The notes under the pieces: generated by a model | What the model was told of the DNA's origin: nothing | Seen by the model: only the letters and a program-made list of their open reading frames with translations | Database searches by the model: none | Assembly: GCA_900660155.1 (NCBI GenBank) | Contig: CABFPE010000160.1 | Location: 535,085 to 599,084, forward strand | DNA from: Hofstenia miamia | Taxonomy: Eukaryota > Xenacoelomorpha > Acoela > Hofsteniidae | DNA: 64,000 nt | Reading direction: 5' to 3' | In this document: piece by piece, positions 47,061-58,450 of the stretch | Numbering within the stretch: position 1 is the first letter of the stretch | How the letters are laid out: each line of letters begins with the position of its first letter | Program-made: the position numbers and the translations under genes

Positions 47061-47657
47061 ATGCTTGTGGTCACGCTTATCTCTTTATTGTCGATCACAA
47101 TCCTGGTAAAAGCTCATTATAAGAACTTAATTTGTTTTCTTTCAGGCGATCATCCTAATATAATGAATGATGCTTATTTCCGGTATTGTACCACACATTA
47201 TGGTTCCTATCATTGCGGGCCAGAATACCACGTACCAAAATCAAAACCCAATACTTGGCGTTGCTCCGTTCAACAACACAATCATATAGGATTTTGGAAT
47301 ATTACGCATATATATATCAGCTATGGATATTTTAGTCCAAATGTCGAACGATGGGATCTTCTTGAAATATTTTTGGCTTTTTGTTTTGGAAGTCAGAATT
47401 GGGTAGGCGTCAACCTATCTCCGATTAATTCGCGGACTGCACACAATTTTTCGTCAGGAATCCTAAATTTCATGGGAATGCATTTTGCAATTGGTAACAA
47501 GTATGTAGCAAGTTGTGAACAAGCATATTGGAAGCTGGGTCTTAATGTCAAAGAGAAATGTTGTCCAGGCAGCCATGAAGAATGTCCTTATACGATTAAT
47601 GAACAAGAACAACACGTTCACAAGACGACAACTATGCCTGATTTGGGCATTTTGTGA
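47061..47657 (+). CDS. Secreted protein of unknown family, 198 residues
   Basis: The best host gene in the window. The protein begins MLVVTLISLLSITILVKAHY, a clear signal peptide with likely cleavage after the KA at about residue 18. The mature part has at least eight cysteines spread as YC, HC, RC, FC, SC, CC, EC, two N-glycosylation sites (NIT near residue 79, NFS near 129), and aromatic-rich central stretches (ISYGYFSP, ENWVGV-like QNWVGVNLS). No membrane anchor, so probably extracellular. An AATAAA lies 71 bp past the stop. I do not recognise the family. A good 3' splice site (TTTGTTTTCTTTCAG, ending 47,145) lies inside the frame, so an alternative or true first exon upstream joining at 47,146 is possible. 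Neighbours are a LINE remnant and a Tc1. Confidence 0.6.
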   Translation: MLVVTLISLLSITILVKAHYKNLICFLSGDHPNIMNDAYFRYCTTHYGSYHCGPEYHVPKSKPNTWRCSVQQHNHIGFWNITHIYISYGYFSPNVERWDLLEIFLAFCFGSQNWVGVNLSPINSRTAHNFSSGILNFMGMHFAIGNKYVASCEQAYWKLGLNVKEKCCPGSHEECPYTINEQEQHVHKTTTMPDLGIL

Positions 47658-47727
47658 AAATGGTGTTTCAATAAACCAAATTCATTACGAATGTGATTAT
47701 TATTGCATAATACAATGTAAAGTGTAA

Positions 47728-47733
47728 AATAAA
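47728..47733 (+). promoter_or_regulatory. Polyadenylation signal AATAAA
   Basis: Canonical hexamer 71 bp downstream of the stop of the secreted-protein gene. Confidence 0.55.
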
Positions 47734-47775
47734 TGTAAATTATTTCATGTTTGCAATTTTCTACACTAATATGCA

Positions 47776-47806
<31 letters not shown>

Positions 47807-48226
47807 ATATATACGAATATAGAGCTATCCTGAAATAGAAAATATTGATGTATTCTTAGCAAAAACTAGCAAGTTATTGAAGGAAAAATTGATGAAACTT
47901 TTAAATGAATAATTTACGCTTCCATATGTAGATTATAGATAAATTAATATTTTAATTAAAAATAAGCTTAAAAGAATATTTTGCTCTAGGGATGCAGTGT
48001 AAATGACGTCCTAAAATTAAATATCAGCTCTAATCATAGCCTTAGATCTTTACTTCGTACTAAAAAATTCCTAAAATGTAATCAACAATGAAATGAAATG
48101 TCATTCTAATGCTTGGTGTGAAGCGGGTTTAAGTTTAGCAACAAATTTATGATTCCAGCTGGGTTCCCTAAGATAAAATACCATCAGATAAGGTTCTTTT
48201 CAAAATGATATTTACATAAATTTGGC

Positions 48227-48262
<36 letters not shown>

Positions 48263-48307
48263 AATATTTATATATGTAATATGCAGTATATATATATATA
48301 ATATATA
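47776..48307. repeat. AT-rich spacer with several (TA)n tracts
   Basis: (TA)n at about 47,777-47,801, 48,227-48,265 and 48,286-48,306. No gene. Confidence 0.8.
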
Positions 48308-49613
48308 CAGTACTGGCCAAAAGTTTGGGAACACTTTCCAAATTTAGAAATTTTTGCATTTTACACTAAAAAACGCAATGTAGAAACAATATGATAACAC
48401 CACATAGAAAGTAAATAGTTAATTCAGAAAATCTCACTAATATTTTGTGTGTCCACCATTATTGGCCAAACACGCAGCAATGCGATTTGACATTGACTCA
48501 ACCAGCTTTCTACAATAATCATCAGTAATCTCTGTGCACCATACCACTTTAATTTGCTCCTTCAGATCGTCGTTTGATGTGCATTGGCGCTTCCTCCGAC
48601 GGTTTTTAATGTGATTCTAGCAATTTTCTATGACATTGAGGTCTGGGGAACTTCCCGACCAGTTCTCAAGCAACCGAAAGTCTTGTGATACAATCAACTT
48701 TTTCACAACTTTGGCGCTGTGGCAAGGAGCACCATCTTGTTGTAGAACAGATGTTCTGCGAAGCTGCATAAACATGGGTACTTTCTCCTGAATTATTTTG
48801 AGGTAGACATTGCCTGTGACTGTTTCGTTGTGAAGAACAAAATGCAGGACAAGCACCCCCAAATCATCACAGAAGTTGCTGAGCGGACAGTTTGTTGTGT
48901 GAAACGTATGTTGAATCTTTGGTTTCATGGTCGTCGAACAGGTGGCCGGTATAATGTGGCGGCAAATCTTGGATTCGTCACTAAACATTACTTGATGCCA
49001 CATCTCAGGGGTGTAGTGTCCCGAATGTTCTTTGAATACAATCAGGGTTTGGCTGCCGGTTTGCACGATAGAAGGTCAAAGGTAGTATTCAATCGACGCC
49101 TAATGGTGCGTGTTGATACATTCTGCACTACTGCACCTAGCTTTGCTTTGACTTCAGAAGATGAAGAGAAGGGTTGATTGACGACGTAACAGTGAATGAG
49201 ACGGTCAGTCTGAGGGGTTGTCACTTTTGGTCTTCCAGACCGCTTTCGAGAGGAAAAATTTTGCAGTTGCTGATAGCGAGTAACACTTCTGAATACCGAA
49301 GACACTGACACGCCCATTCCAACAGCTATAGCGCGATAATTGTACCCCTCCTCGTACAAGATATGAATTTGAGCACGCTTTGTTGGTGAAATTTCACTAC
49401 GCAGGCCATATTTCAAACTTTAATGATAGGGCTTTTTCAGTGAAAATGTATTGTGTGTAAATGTAAATTTGTGTGAATTTGATTGACTAAATGAATCTGT
49501 TGTAAATTCTTAGAAAAAATTAGGAATTCCAGGAATTTTACGAAGTTTCCAGGAATTGGCATAAAACACGCTTTAGGGACAGGTTACTGTTCCCAAACTT
49601 TTGGCCGGTACTG
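48308..49613 (-). mobile_element. Tc1-family element, both ends intact
   Basis: Termini CAGTACTGGCCAAAAGTTTG (48,308) and, inverted, CAGTACCGGCCAAAAGTTTG (ends 49,613), followed inward by GGGAACA, flanked by TA on both sides (48,306-48,307, 49,614-49,615). Length 1,306 bp, normal for Tc1-like elements. The transposase is on the minus strand. Relatively well preserved, so among the younger insertions here. Confidence 0.95.
48437..49416 (-). pseudogene. Tc1 transposase, broken
   Basis: Starts MKYGLRSEISPTKRAQIHIL with a paired helix-turn-helix DNA-binding region (YNYRAIAVGMGVSVSSVFRS; GRPKVTT hook). The catalytic region has MFSDESKI (first D), QQDGAPCHSAKVVKKL (second D) and SPDLNVIEN (E), the DD34E pattern. 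A frameshift near 49,060-49,070 separates the DNA-binding and catalytic halves. A stop follows NVIENC, where family members read NLW. The C-terminal part (ending GGHTKY) is present to 48,437. Two or more lesions, so inactive without help in trans. Confidence 0.9.
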
Positions 49614-49912
49614 TATGTTCCCAAACAAATGTCAATCCAAAGATTTTTGTTTCCTCTGTTATTCATACCAATATATTAATGTGGTTCTGAATATTTGAAC
49701 ATAGACGAAGACAAATGATATTAGATAACAAGAATTAAGTAACTTACTAACAGAAATGGGAAACTTACGAATAAACTAATATTTAGTGACAACTAAAAGC
49801 ACAACATTCTAAAATAATCAAAATTTAGTCATCAAGTAAACAAAAAAATTAATTAAAAACCAAGTGACGATAACCCTAATTGTATTCTACGGCCATGCAA
49901 TAATCATAAATA

Positions 49913-51256
49913 CAGGGTATTCCATAATGAATGAGATTTTTGAAATTGTTATAAATAATCAAAATTAAGACGTGAACTAATTTGATTGGTTGTTTATTGT
50001 AATATATATATTGGGGTTTTGTGCACTACATTTTATTTCCTCATATTTATTTTAGACTCTGTATAATAATCAATTATAATAATGCCTCTTGACGTCGAAT
50101 GTAAATTGGAGCTGGTACAACTCTATTACCGCAATGGTGATTCTCTCACTGCTTTTATGCGAGCATATAAAAAGGTACATTGTTTACATAATGATCCTTT
50201 CCCATTGGAAACTATTCGACGAGTTATTAAGCATTTCGAGGAGAAGAAACCTCTCCACAACGAGCCCTCAAAAGGGCGAAAGTCACTGATTGTAGAGCGA
50301 ACTGACGGTGTAACTGCAAGTCTACAGCAATTGCAGGAAGCAAATCCACATGGCGATGCGAGGTTGCTAATCTGTTTCACTGTCTACCGGAATTCCTACA
50401 ACAAGCGTCTGGAGAATTTTACGTAAAATTGCATCCATACAGAATCAGTCTAACACAGGCTTTACATGAGGACGATTATCCAAAACGATTGGCTTTTGCA
50501 CACTGGGTCAAAGATAACATTGCCTCACTAAATCACATCATATGGTCTGATGAGGCCTATTTCAGTCTAGATGGGACTGTCAATCGACATAACTGTACAA
50601 TTTGGGCCTACGAAAACCCACATGGACTCCAGGAGAAACACCTTCATCCAGAAAAGTTATGCGTGTGGATGGGATTTTCAGCAACTTTGAAACTTCAGCC
50701 ATTTTTCTTTGATTCAACAGTTGACCAATATAACTACGACGCTATGTTGCAGCAGTACGTTTTTCCAGAGTTGCGTCGCTTTAGAAAACTGAACTCATCA
50801 ATCTTCCAGCACGACGGTGCGCCGCCTCATTATGCTCTTTCCGTTCGAGAGATTTTGACTGCTGTTTTTCCTCAAAATCGAGTCATTGGACGAGGTTATG
50901 GTATACCCTGGCAACCAAGGTCACCAGACCTAACCCCGTGTGATTATTACCTGTGGGGACAGTAAAGGCTCGCGTATTCCACTGCTTCAAACCTGCAAAC
51001 ATCTATGAGTTAAAAGAGAAAATTGTGCATGTTGTGAATGACATTACTCAGGATGAACTGGCTCGTCCTGTCAGAAATATTTAATTGCGCGCTGATGCTG
51101 CTATTTCACAAAATGGCAAACAATTTGAACATTTATTGTAGTTATACTAAAACCCCCGATATATGTTGATGTGTTTAACTAGTTTGTGTTCCCAGTTGTT
51201 ATATGTTTTGAATATACTGTCTGTTTTAAAAATCTCATTCATTATGAAATACCCTG
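49913..51256 (+). mobile_element. mariner/IS630-superfamily element with long D-D spacing, both ends intact
   Basis: Termini CAGGGTATTCCATAATGAAT (49,913) and, inverted, CAGGGTATTTCATAATGAAT (ends 51,256), with matching sequence for about 33 bp and only two mismatches. TA lies on both sides (49,911-49,912, 51,257-51,258). Length 1,344 bp. The transposase is in plus orientation. Confidence 0.95.
50082..51141 (+). pseudogene. Transposase, DUF4817-type N-terminus, DDD with about 42-residue spacing, broken
   Basis: The N-terminal domain MPLDVECKLELVQLYYRNGD... with ETIRRVIKHFEEKKPLHN is the helix-turn-helix type annotated as DUF4817 in many arthropod-borne copies. The catalytic blocks are IIWSDEAYF (first D), QHDGAPPHYALS (second D), and GYGIPWQPRSPDLTPCDYYL, where the D of TPCD aligns with the third acidic residue of mariner. 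That places about 42 residues between second and third D, longer than the 34 of classical mariner. Frameshifts lie near 50,380-50,425 and after LWG (50,955). C-terminal VKARVFHCF... runs to 51,141 with an internal stop. Inactive. Confidence 0.9.
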
Positions 51257-51258
51257 TA

Positions 51259-52887
51259 CAATATTTGTATTATTCATAAATTTCATAAAATACCTAATAC
51301 TTCAATTTTCAAAACTGGAACTAGTGCAAATAGCTTGTGTGAAACTTAATAATATGATATGATACAAATAGCAATAATTGTTACTATCTGTAGACACACA
51401 AAGATGTTTTTTGAGATTATTAAAAAATGTAGTACTGCTATTCTGCATGTCACTGCAAGAAGCAGATTCGACATCAAGATGTACATTCCATCTCCAAATA
51501 ATTGCAATTGACTATAATAGAAAGTATGGATAAGAAACTATGCTGTTTAACACCATTGTAGACTTCTCCACATGGAAGATTCCTAAGGCAATCTTGAGAG
51601 ATTAATTATGTTGAAAGCCAATATCTTGGAACATTGAGAAAAGATGTATCAAGTTGAACTTAGAGAAATGACGATTCAAAAAATGGCGTTTCTTCATTAC
51701 ACTTTCTTAAGAATATCAATGTAAAACTGAAGACTGACTCTTCAAGTAGGAATCAGTATTTGCGACGATTTCAACTGAATACATGTTGTCTGAATTTGCT
51801 TGTCTACGAATACTTCATTTGATAATTGATAGCATAATACCATTTGTAGAAAACTAAACAATGTGTATATAAATGCTTAGCATTGACTTCTTTGCTTTAA
51901 TCAGTAACACTTAAAGTGTGGGTCACATTTAAAGAATCGTATTTAACAAAGCAATTTTTCATTTCAGAAGATTAAATAATTACCGGGGTTTGTTTTACAA
52001 ATGTTTGTAAACTACTTAATGAGTGTGGTTACAAAACCCTTTCGCAACAAAAAATGTTAGAAAACCAATACTTTTCTCATACATATAAGAACGAATTTGT
52101 TTACCAATTACGACGGATATTATAAGAATATATCGATAATTTTTTTGCATGTGTTTACACACGTAAAATTTAATAGGAAGAAATCTTTATTGACTAATAC
52201 CGTTAAGAAATCTAATAGCGTTAATTAACTGTACACACAATGCAATCAAAATATTTCACACTTGCGTTATGACCTCTTAATTCCTATCAGTTGAATAACC
52301 TTCATTGCAAATTTGAAATCCCTCCATTTGAATTAAGTTAGTTTATTGTTGAATTTATATACACATCTTTTATCATTGTGTTTGAAATTGTTAAGTTATT
52401 GAACCTAAACAGTCTAGTGTTCTTTTAAAATGAAAAAACATTTTGCAGGTTTACAAAAATTATTTCTCCAAGCCCACTACAAATTTGGAAATCGTGAGTT
52501 ATGAAACGATTCTTGGGCGAATGTGCTTAAATATAATGTTGAAAATTTGAAATAAATTATATTACTGTGCATAAAATACTCGAAAAAAATAACCTTTTTT
52601 TAAATTACGATCTTTTAAATTCTTTTAAAATCGCTCTATACCGAAATTCAACTAAATATATTGTTTAAAGTCCAAGGGATCAACAATGAATTTTAAGTTT
52701 TTTCAATATATAAACAGACCTTCCTAACCCATTCAAGCGTGCTGACTAAGGGATATCCTATTTGGTCGTGAACCTCAAATGAAATAGCTTAGTAAAGAAT
52801 TAAAAAAGAGGCACTCCTATATCCGGTTGTGGATATATTCATCCATTTTTGAATTACATGAATAAACACTTGAAAAATTTATAACTA
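51259..52887. other. Gene-free AT-rich stretch
   Basis: No reading frame, repeat end or RNA gene that I can support. Confidence 0.5.
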
Positions 52888-53020
52888 CTAGATAAGATAA
52901 GATAAGATAAGATATTCTTTATTCAGATAATATTTTCAATTACAAAACTGGTTATTATCTGAATAGCGTCAAGAATGATAACAAATAACTATATTTACAA
53001 AAAAAAAAATAGAACTACAA
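52888..53020 (-). mobile_element. LINE 3' end with (TTATC)n tail
   Basis: On the minus strand, ATTATCTGAATAAAGAATAT runs into (CTTAT)n, four to five units at 52,888-52,913. A short tandem 3' tail after an AATAAAGAATATC word is typical of CR1/Jockey-like LINE ends. No coding part attached. Confidence 0.45.
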
Positions 53021-55127
53021 AATCTGTTCTGTTCAGGCTATGGAAATTAATTGCGTGTTATTGTATAATCTTTATTGTAAAATTTGAATCCTACATTAAA
53101 ACCATTGATTAAAATCTAAAATAAATATATACAGTGTATACTGTATGCTTAGATGAATTAATTTGTTATTTAATAACTACCTTATATCGGTGTGATCATT
53201 TCAAAGGCTTCGTGATTTTTGTAAATTTCGTTCTTATAATGATTTCAAGGTGGTAGATGCTGATTACCTAAAACATTTAAAATTAACCTACTACTAGAAA
53301 AAACAGACATAGTAACTTATACTTTTCCTGAAAAATTTACAAGCCCAATAGCAAATTTGGAAATTATTAGACATGAACACATTTATTGGTGAACGTTTGA
53401 ATGCAAAAGTTAAAAATGCGTACTAAATTGCTTTGCTGTTTCTATGTTCCTTGAAAAGTGTAAATATTTTAATTGAAAATTTTGATGTCCAACATTGTTT
53501 ATTTCGGAAAAAAGATCTAAAGTTTGTAATTAAAAATGCAAATTGACCGCAAGTGAAATGCTACACAATCAAACGCTCCAACATATGCTCTTGTTTTTTA
53601 ATATTTGATTTTGTTGTGAATTGTGAATGTAATTTGATGTTTTGAATATTCGAATTTTGTTTAATCTTTGTAAATTTTCGAATTGATTTGATTGATCCTA
53701 ATTTTAGAATTTTATTATTTTTAATGACTGATACTTTTCCCATATATTTCAAAACTTGTAACTTTGGTTACTCACTCAATCACTATTGTATGGCCTATTA
53801 ACCAAGGCCTACTGTAATCATGACCTAAAAATTTGCAGTATAATGAACAAAAATAAGGCCAAAAATGCATTCCGCTGCAGCCAAGGATTTGATGTACAAG
53901 ATACTTTAAGCAACCAAATCAAAGAATTTAAATTTTGAGCATCTCCATGCTTTTGAAAACATTTTGTTTTTTGATAATTGGAAAAACTACATCCAAACAT
54001 AATGAGGTCATTAATGATAATGATAAACAACAATTTTCTAAATTTTAAAATCAATTGCTTAATGTTCATTGAAAATTCAGAATGTACAATAACACAAATA
54101 TAGTTTAAAGTTTTAAATTGGAGATGCAGTATTACTTAAAATTTATTGCACAGTTACAGTTAGACTATAAAGTCACTACGAATTAAAAACTGTTTGTTCT
54201 GAAAGATATGTTAGGCTTCTCATAAAACGATTCGAGGAAGTCGTAAATGTTGCAGATGTACCAGAAGACTGCGTCATCGAGTGTCAGAAGAAGATGTTCA
54301 AAAAGATGTTGAAATGACAATGTACTTTTCATTCTGCTTATCTACTTGGAAATGCATCATCCAAAACAGTTTCTACAGAAGTTGGTATGCCTACTATAAA
54401 GAAAGTCAAGTCTACTTGCAAAGGCCTTTTACTATTACTACTCAAAGGAAATAATTCAAACATCTACTCAGAATATAAACAAACATCAGTTGATTGACGC
54501 AGTTCAAATTCTTCTCCTAGCTTGAATAATGTCCTTCAAAATAATGGAAGCTATTTAGGAGACTTAGTGGATTTAAATCCCAATATGTATTTGTTCATTT
54601 CATGGCTCTAATTCTTAATGCATATTTGCTTGTTAACCAAAACTGCATTTTAAAATTCATAGCGACTTTACAGCTTTAATTGTAGAGCTCTCTAATATGT
54701 TGTGTGAACGCTATTTGCAAAAAACATACTTTTTATTGTTTCATTTCGTTTCTTGTACTGCAAAAAAAGTAGGCCTTGATGCAACATAAAATTTAAATAT
54801 TGCTCAATCTTGGTAAAATTTTAATTTGAATTTAAAGGAATTTCGAAATTCCCATCAACCCTTCCTAAATGTGTGTTGACCCACTTAGGTGATAATGCTG
54901 GCTACGGGCCTGCTGTTTACTGACCAGTCAGCAGTAGATTTCAATACTGATATATGCAAAATTTCAAAATACATTTTTTCTTTTCGAACCACATCCTGAT
55001 TTCTACCTTTAACTAACTTTCACTAATATAGATTATTCTACATTGGAAAATTTCATACATTGACGCAATTAGTATAACACTAATGTGCTAGTAATGAAAA
55101 CTTTTTAACTAATTGCTCAAGGACTGT
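53021..55127. other. Gene-free stretch with one hAT terminus
   Basis: No convincing gene. At 54,890-54,912, read inward, CAGGCCCGTAGCCAGCATTA is a hAT-type terminus. No partner end or target duplication was located, so the body (perhaps 54,150-54,912, some coding-like words) is undefined. Confidence 0.4.
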
Positions 55128-55600
55128 CTAAAATCTTGGCTTCCCATTCTTAACATAATTGTTTTGTTGACCTGAAGGCATAAGCTGATGCACTACGCCA
55201 CGGTAGTTACCAAAACAGTATGCAAGGCCTTCACACTTGATCGAACTTTGTGTGGTTTTTGGTCTTAGCTCGTGCAGCAACTTCCATTCTGAAGATTGAG
55301 CTTTACTTTCAATGTCATTACAATAAAACCATGATTCGTCATCAGTAATTGTGCTTTTGAGCAAATCAGGACCATCATTAACGTCATTCCAGAGATTCTA
55401 AACGATGCTCATGAAAAGGTTCTTCTGATAAAAATTCACAAGTTTACGAACAAAATGCCTCTAAAAAATTCGACTAATTATCAAATCAATTTTCTTCACA
55501 GTTTCGACGATATCCTCTGTTATTGATGTGCTGGTCTGTCCAGATCAATGTCCGCCATGAGCATGTTGAAAGAGTTCGCAACATTTTATTTACTTAGAGT
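55128..55600 (-). pseudogene. mariner transposase fragment
   Basis: The minus strand encodes STITDDESWFYCNDIESKA then QSSEWKLLHELRPKTTQSS and GVVHQLMPSGQ, matching the mariner block iTGDEtWvY.yd.E.K.QS.qW...RPKK and GvVh.E.lP.G. Further upstream is GQTSTSITEDIVETVKKID, matching GRPst..td..v..v. It holds only the first catalytic aspartate region; the second and third are missing, and frames change. No terminal repeats. Confidence 0.8.
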
Positions 55601-55814
55601 CGACTAGAATGGATCACTGTAAACATTTCAAATGTTTTAAAACAATTGATTCCATTTTTTACCCAAAATGCGATGTAAATTTTTTGCTCTATTTTTTCTA
55701 AAAATCGAAGCTCGGAGAACATAACAATATCCGTTTAACCTCCTTAACTATTAAAAAAAACTAAATATGTCATTGTATTAAAAATGTTAACATGTGTTTG
55801 ATGGATACTGGCAA

Positions 55815-55872
55815 TCACAACAACAACAACAACTACAACAAAAAGAAAAATAACAACAACAACTAACAATAA
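55815..55872. repeat. (CAA)n-rich simple repeat
   Basis: Interrupted CAA/AAC triplets, seen directly. Confidence 0.85.
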
Positions 55873-56695
55873 AACGATAATCGAATGTATGCTGCGAAAT
55901 TTGAAAATTCACTTGACTTTACACTACCCCTCGTATATTAGATTTAAATTAAACTGAAAGTCAATTTTTGAATTTGTAGAAGCACCTGTTATTCACTAAC
56001 TGTAAACTAATAACTCAATTACCAAGCTTCCAAATGACCGTTAGGTGTCAGCAGTAAAATTATCGGTGTATATAGCATTTTATGAGGGCTATTCAGCAAA
56101 GCTTTTCAAGCTGAGACCTCACACTATTAAAAAATTTTGTTTTTTCTACTTAATTGTGAGAGTTTTCGCGCCTAATCACCAAATATTCTTTATTTTATGT
56201 GCTTACAGAGAAAATTCCAACAATTGGAATTCATTGAGAAAAATAGATATTGTCCAGATATTGTTCAAAATAATCATCAAATAGGATGAGAAAATACTTT
56301 AATCAAAAAAGCGAGTGGATCACGTCGTTCATCATAGTTCTCCTCAGATAACAACCCATCGAGAAATACGACCTGGAGTAGATCATTCAAATTGAAAGTA
56401 AACACTGACTTTTCCGTTCCTCATTCACCGACTTAACGATTTGTAAGAGGCATAATTTCCAAATTTGTTTTAAATGATTTAAGAATTCACTTTTTGCCTT
56501 TGTCACCTTTTCTATTTAGAGAATTTAAGATATTAAGAATCATACACACATACATTAATTTGTTTTCTTCGGTATTCTCCACTATGCGGATAAACTAATT
56601 TACTTCGAAACATGGTCAAAATCTCAGTCAGTTCACATGGGAAATTTGGCCTTTATTTTGATCAATTCAATTTTATAAGAAATCTTATAAACTAG

Positions 56696-56733
<38 letters not shown>

Positions 56734-58345
56734 GTGACTTAAAAGCTTTGTTAAATATAGGCATCACTAAAAGTAAATTTTATTTAACTTTTTTGAATAG
56801 TGGAAATCATGAGCTTTCTAATTTATTCAAATCAAATAATTTCGCATTTTGCAGAAAAAAAATGTCTGTTCATAATGTAGATGCGAATTTTTATTAAAAC
56901 ATAACAATTTGAAGGTCAGCCGTTTTCAGTAATTATAATGAACTAATCTATTTTAGCATTCAATCAAATTTTAACCCTAATAGTCGATAGGTGTCCATAA
57001 AAATACAATTGGTTTTATCCACATTTTCAAATAATTTTCCACAAGCCTATTAAGAAATTTGGAAGTACTTGAATGTTGAAACCTATAGGAAATTGCTCTT
57101 CTGTAATAGTGACCATTCGTGTTTAAAATTATTCCTATAATTGAAGTGCTTAAAATCGTAACTTTGTTTCAATGAAAAATTTTTTTTTATCAAAAAAACT
57201 TTCAAATTGTTTCAATTCTAGTGTTCAGATAATAGGGGCATGGCAGCAGCAACTATGCTCAACTATCAAGTCGTTCTTTCAAATTTTAGATATCTTTATT
57301 ACTTTGTGAGTTATAGCGTTTAAAAAATATAAAATAAATCATCACAGATTGTAGAAAATACCTACGTTATTTAGGATTAAACATGAAGTATGTTTAAGTA
57401 TTTTGAAAAAATCTAAATTATGCCTAAATCTACTTGATACTTGAAGAATGTGCTACTTGTCAATACCCTTATATACTTTTAGTCAGAATTGAAAGGGTAT
57501 GGAAAACAGTAAAATCAATTCATTAAGAGCCTGGATTAGGCTGTTGAATAAAAGCTGGAAAACAAGATAATAATATTCATGGGAATACCTAAAATGTACT
57601 AAAAATTTATTTATATTTTCTTAGCCCGCATTATATTTTTTTACCACGCGGGGACCGGGTCAGACCATATCTCACGGCCACAGGTCCACTGTTGGTTCCA
57701 GATCGCAGTCCCATGTAGCAAGGACCAAAAGAACGCAAGGATATGAATAATGAAAATTTCTATAAAACTAACGAAAATCATGTATTTCTGCAATTGAAAA
57801 CTGAAAAATTTTGAATTTTTGATTAAAGTTTTAAATTGTTTGAAGCATTGTGCGAATTACATCAAAGATTCATTTAACGTTTTTGTTAAAATCTACTTTC
57901 TTTTATGTGTGCCTCAAAAGCATACTTATAAAAATATCAATAATACTCTCTATTTTAGCATTTCATTGCTTTAAATGCTAGCATCCTTTCTGGAAACGCA
58001 AGAAAAGTAATTAAATACAAAGTTACAGGATTGTGTTGAGAAAGTCTCTAAATATGTGTAAAAATGCACTGAAGGCATGAATGACAATAATAACAAAGAT
58101 TTTTTATGCAAAAAAACCTTTAAGTTATAATTAGTCAATCGTGTATTGATAAAGAATCTGGAGGAGGCATGTAATTACTAGCTTAACTGCCTATTATTAA
58201 CGCTGTTTACCTATGTACCATTTAGTAGACATTAGTGCTACTAACTGATGGTTATATTTTGTAATGATGTGATTAAACTTTTATTTGAATTTTGTATTAA
58301 AAAACTTCATCTTATGGATTTTATTGCTATGGCATGAACTTTTTA

Positions 58346-58349
<4 letters not shown>
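55873..58349. other. Gene-free AT-rich stretch
   Basis: Contains (TA)n at 56,699-56,731 and one GC-richer island at 57,620-57,730 (ACCACGCGGGGACCGGGTCA) of unknown origin. No gene supported. Confidence 0.5.
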
Positions 58350-58431
<82 letters not shown>

Positions 58432-58450
58432 TAGATAGATAGATAGATAG
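58350..58450. repeat. (TA)n then (GA)n/(GATA)n compound microsatellite
   Basis: About 74 bp of TA followed by GAGAGA and six GATA units. Open frames here are artefacts of the repeat. Confidence 0.97.

Noticed and set aside
47106-47145. Possible 40-bp intron inside the secreted-protein gene
   Set aside because: GTAAAA...TTTCAG fits splice rules, but removing 40 bases puts the downstream part out of frame and hits a stop at once. An alternative upstream exon using the same acceptor remains possible.
48168-48359. Open frame rich in Y and I next to the Tc1 left end
   Set aside because: Translation of (TA)n tracts.
48830-49177. 115-codon plus-strand open frame
   Set aside because: Opposite-strand shadow of the Tc1 transposase.
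56045-56284. 79-codon plus-strand frame
   Set aside because: Composition typical of chance AT-rich translation (I, F, K), with no splice sites or similarity.
57620-57730. GC-rich island ACCACGCGGGGACCGGGTCA as a possible RNA gene or SINE
   Set aside because: No tRNA boxes, no fold and no second copy in the window.
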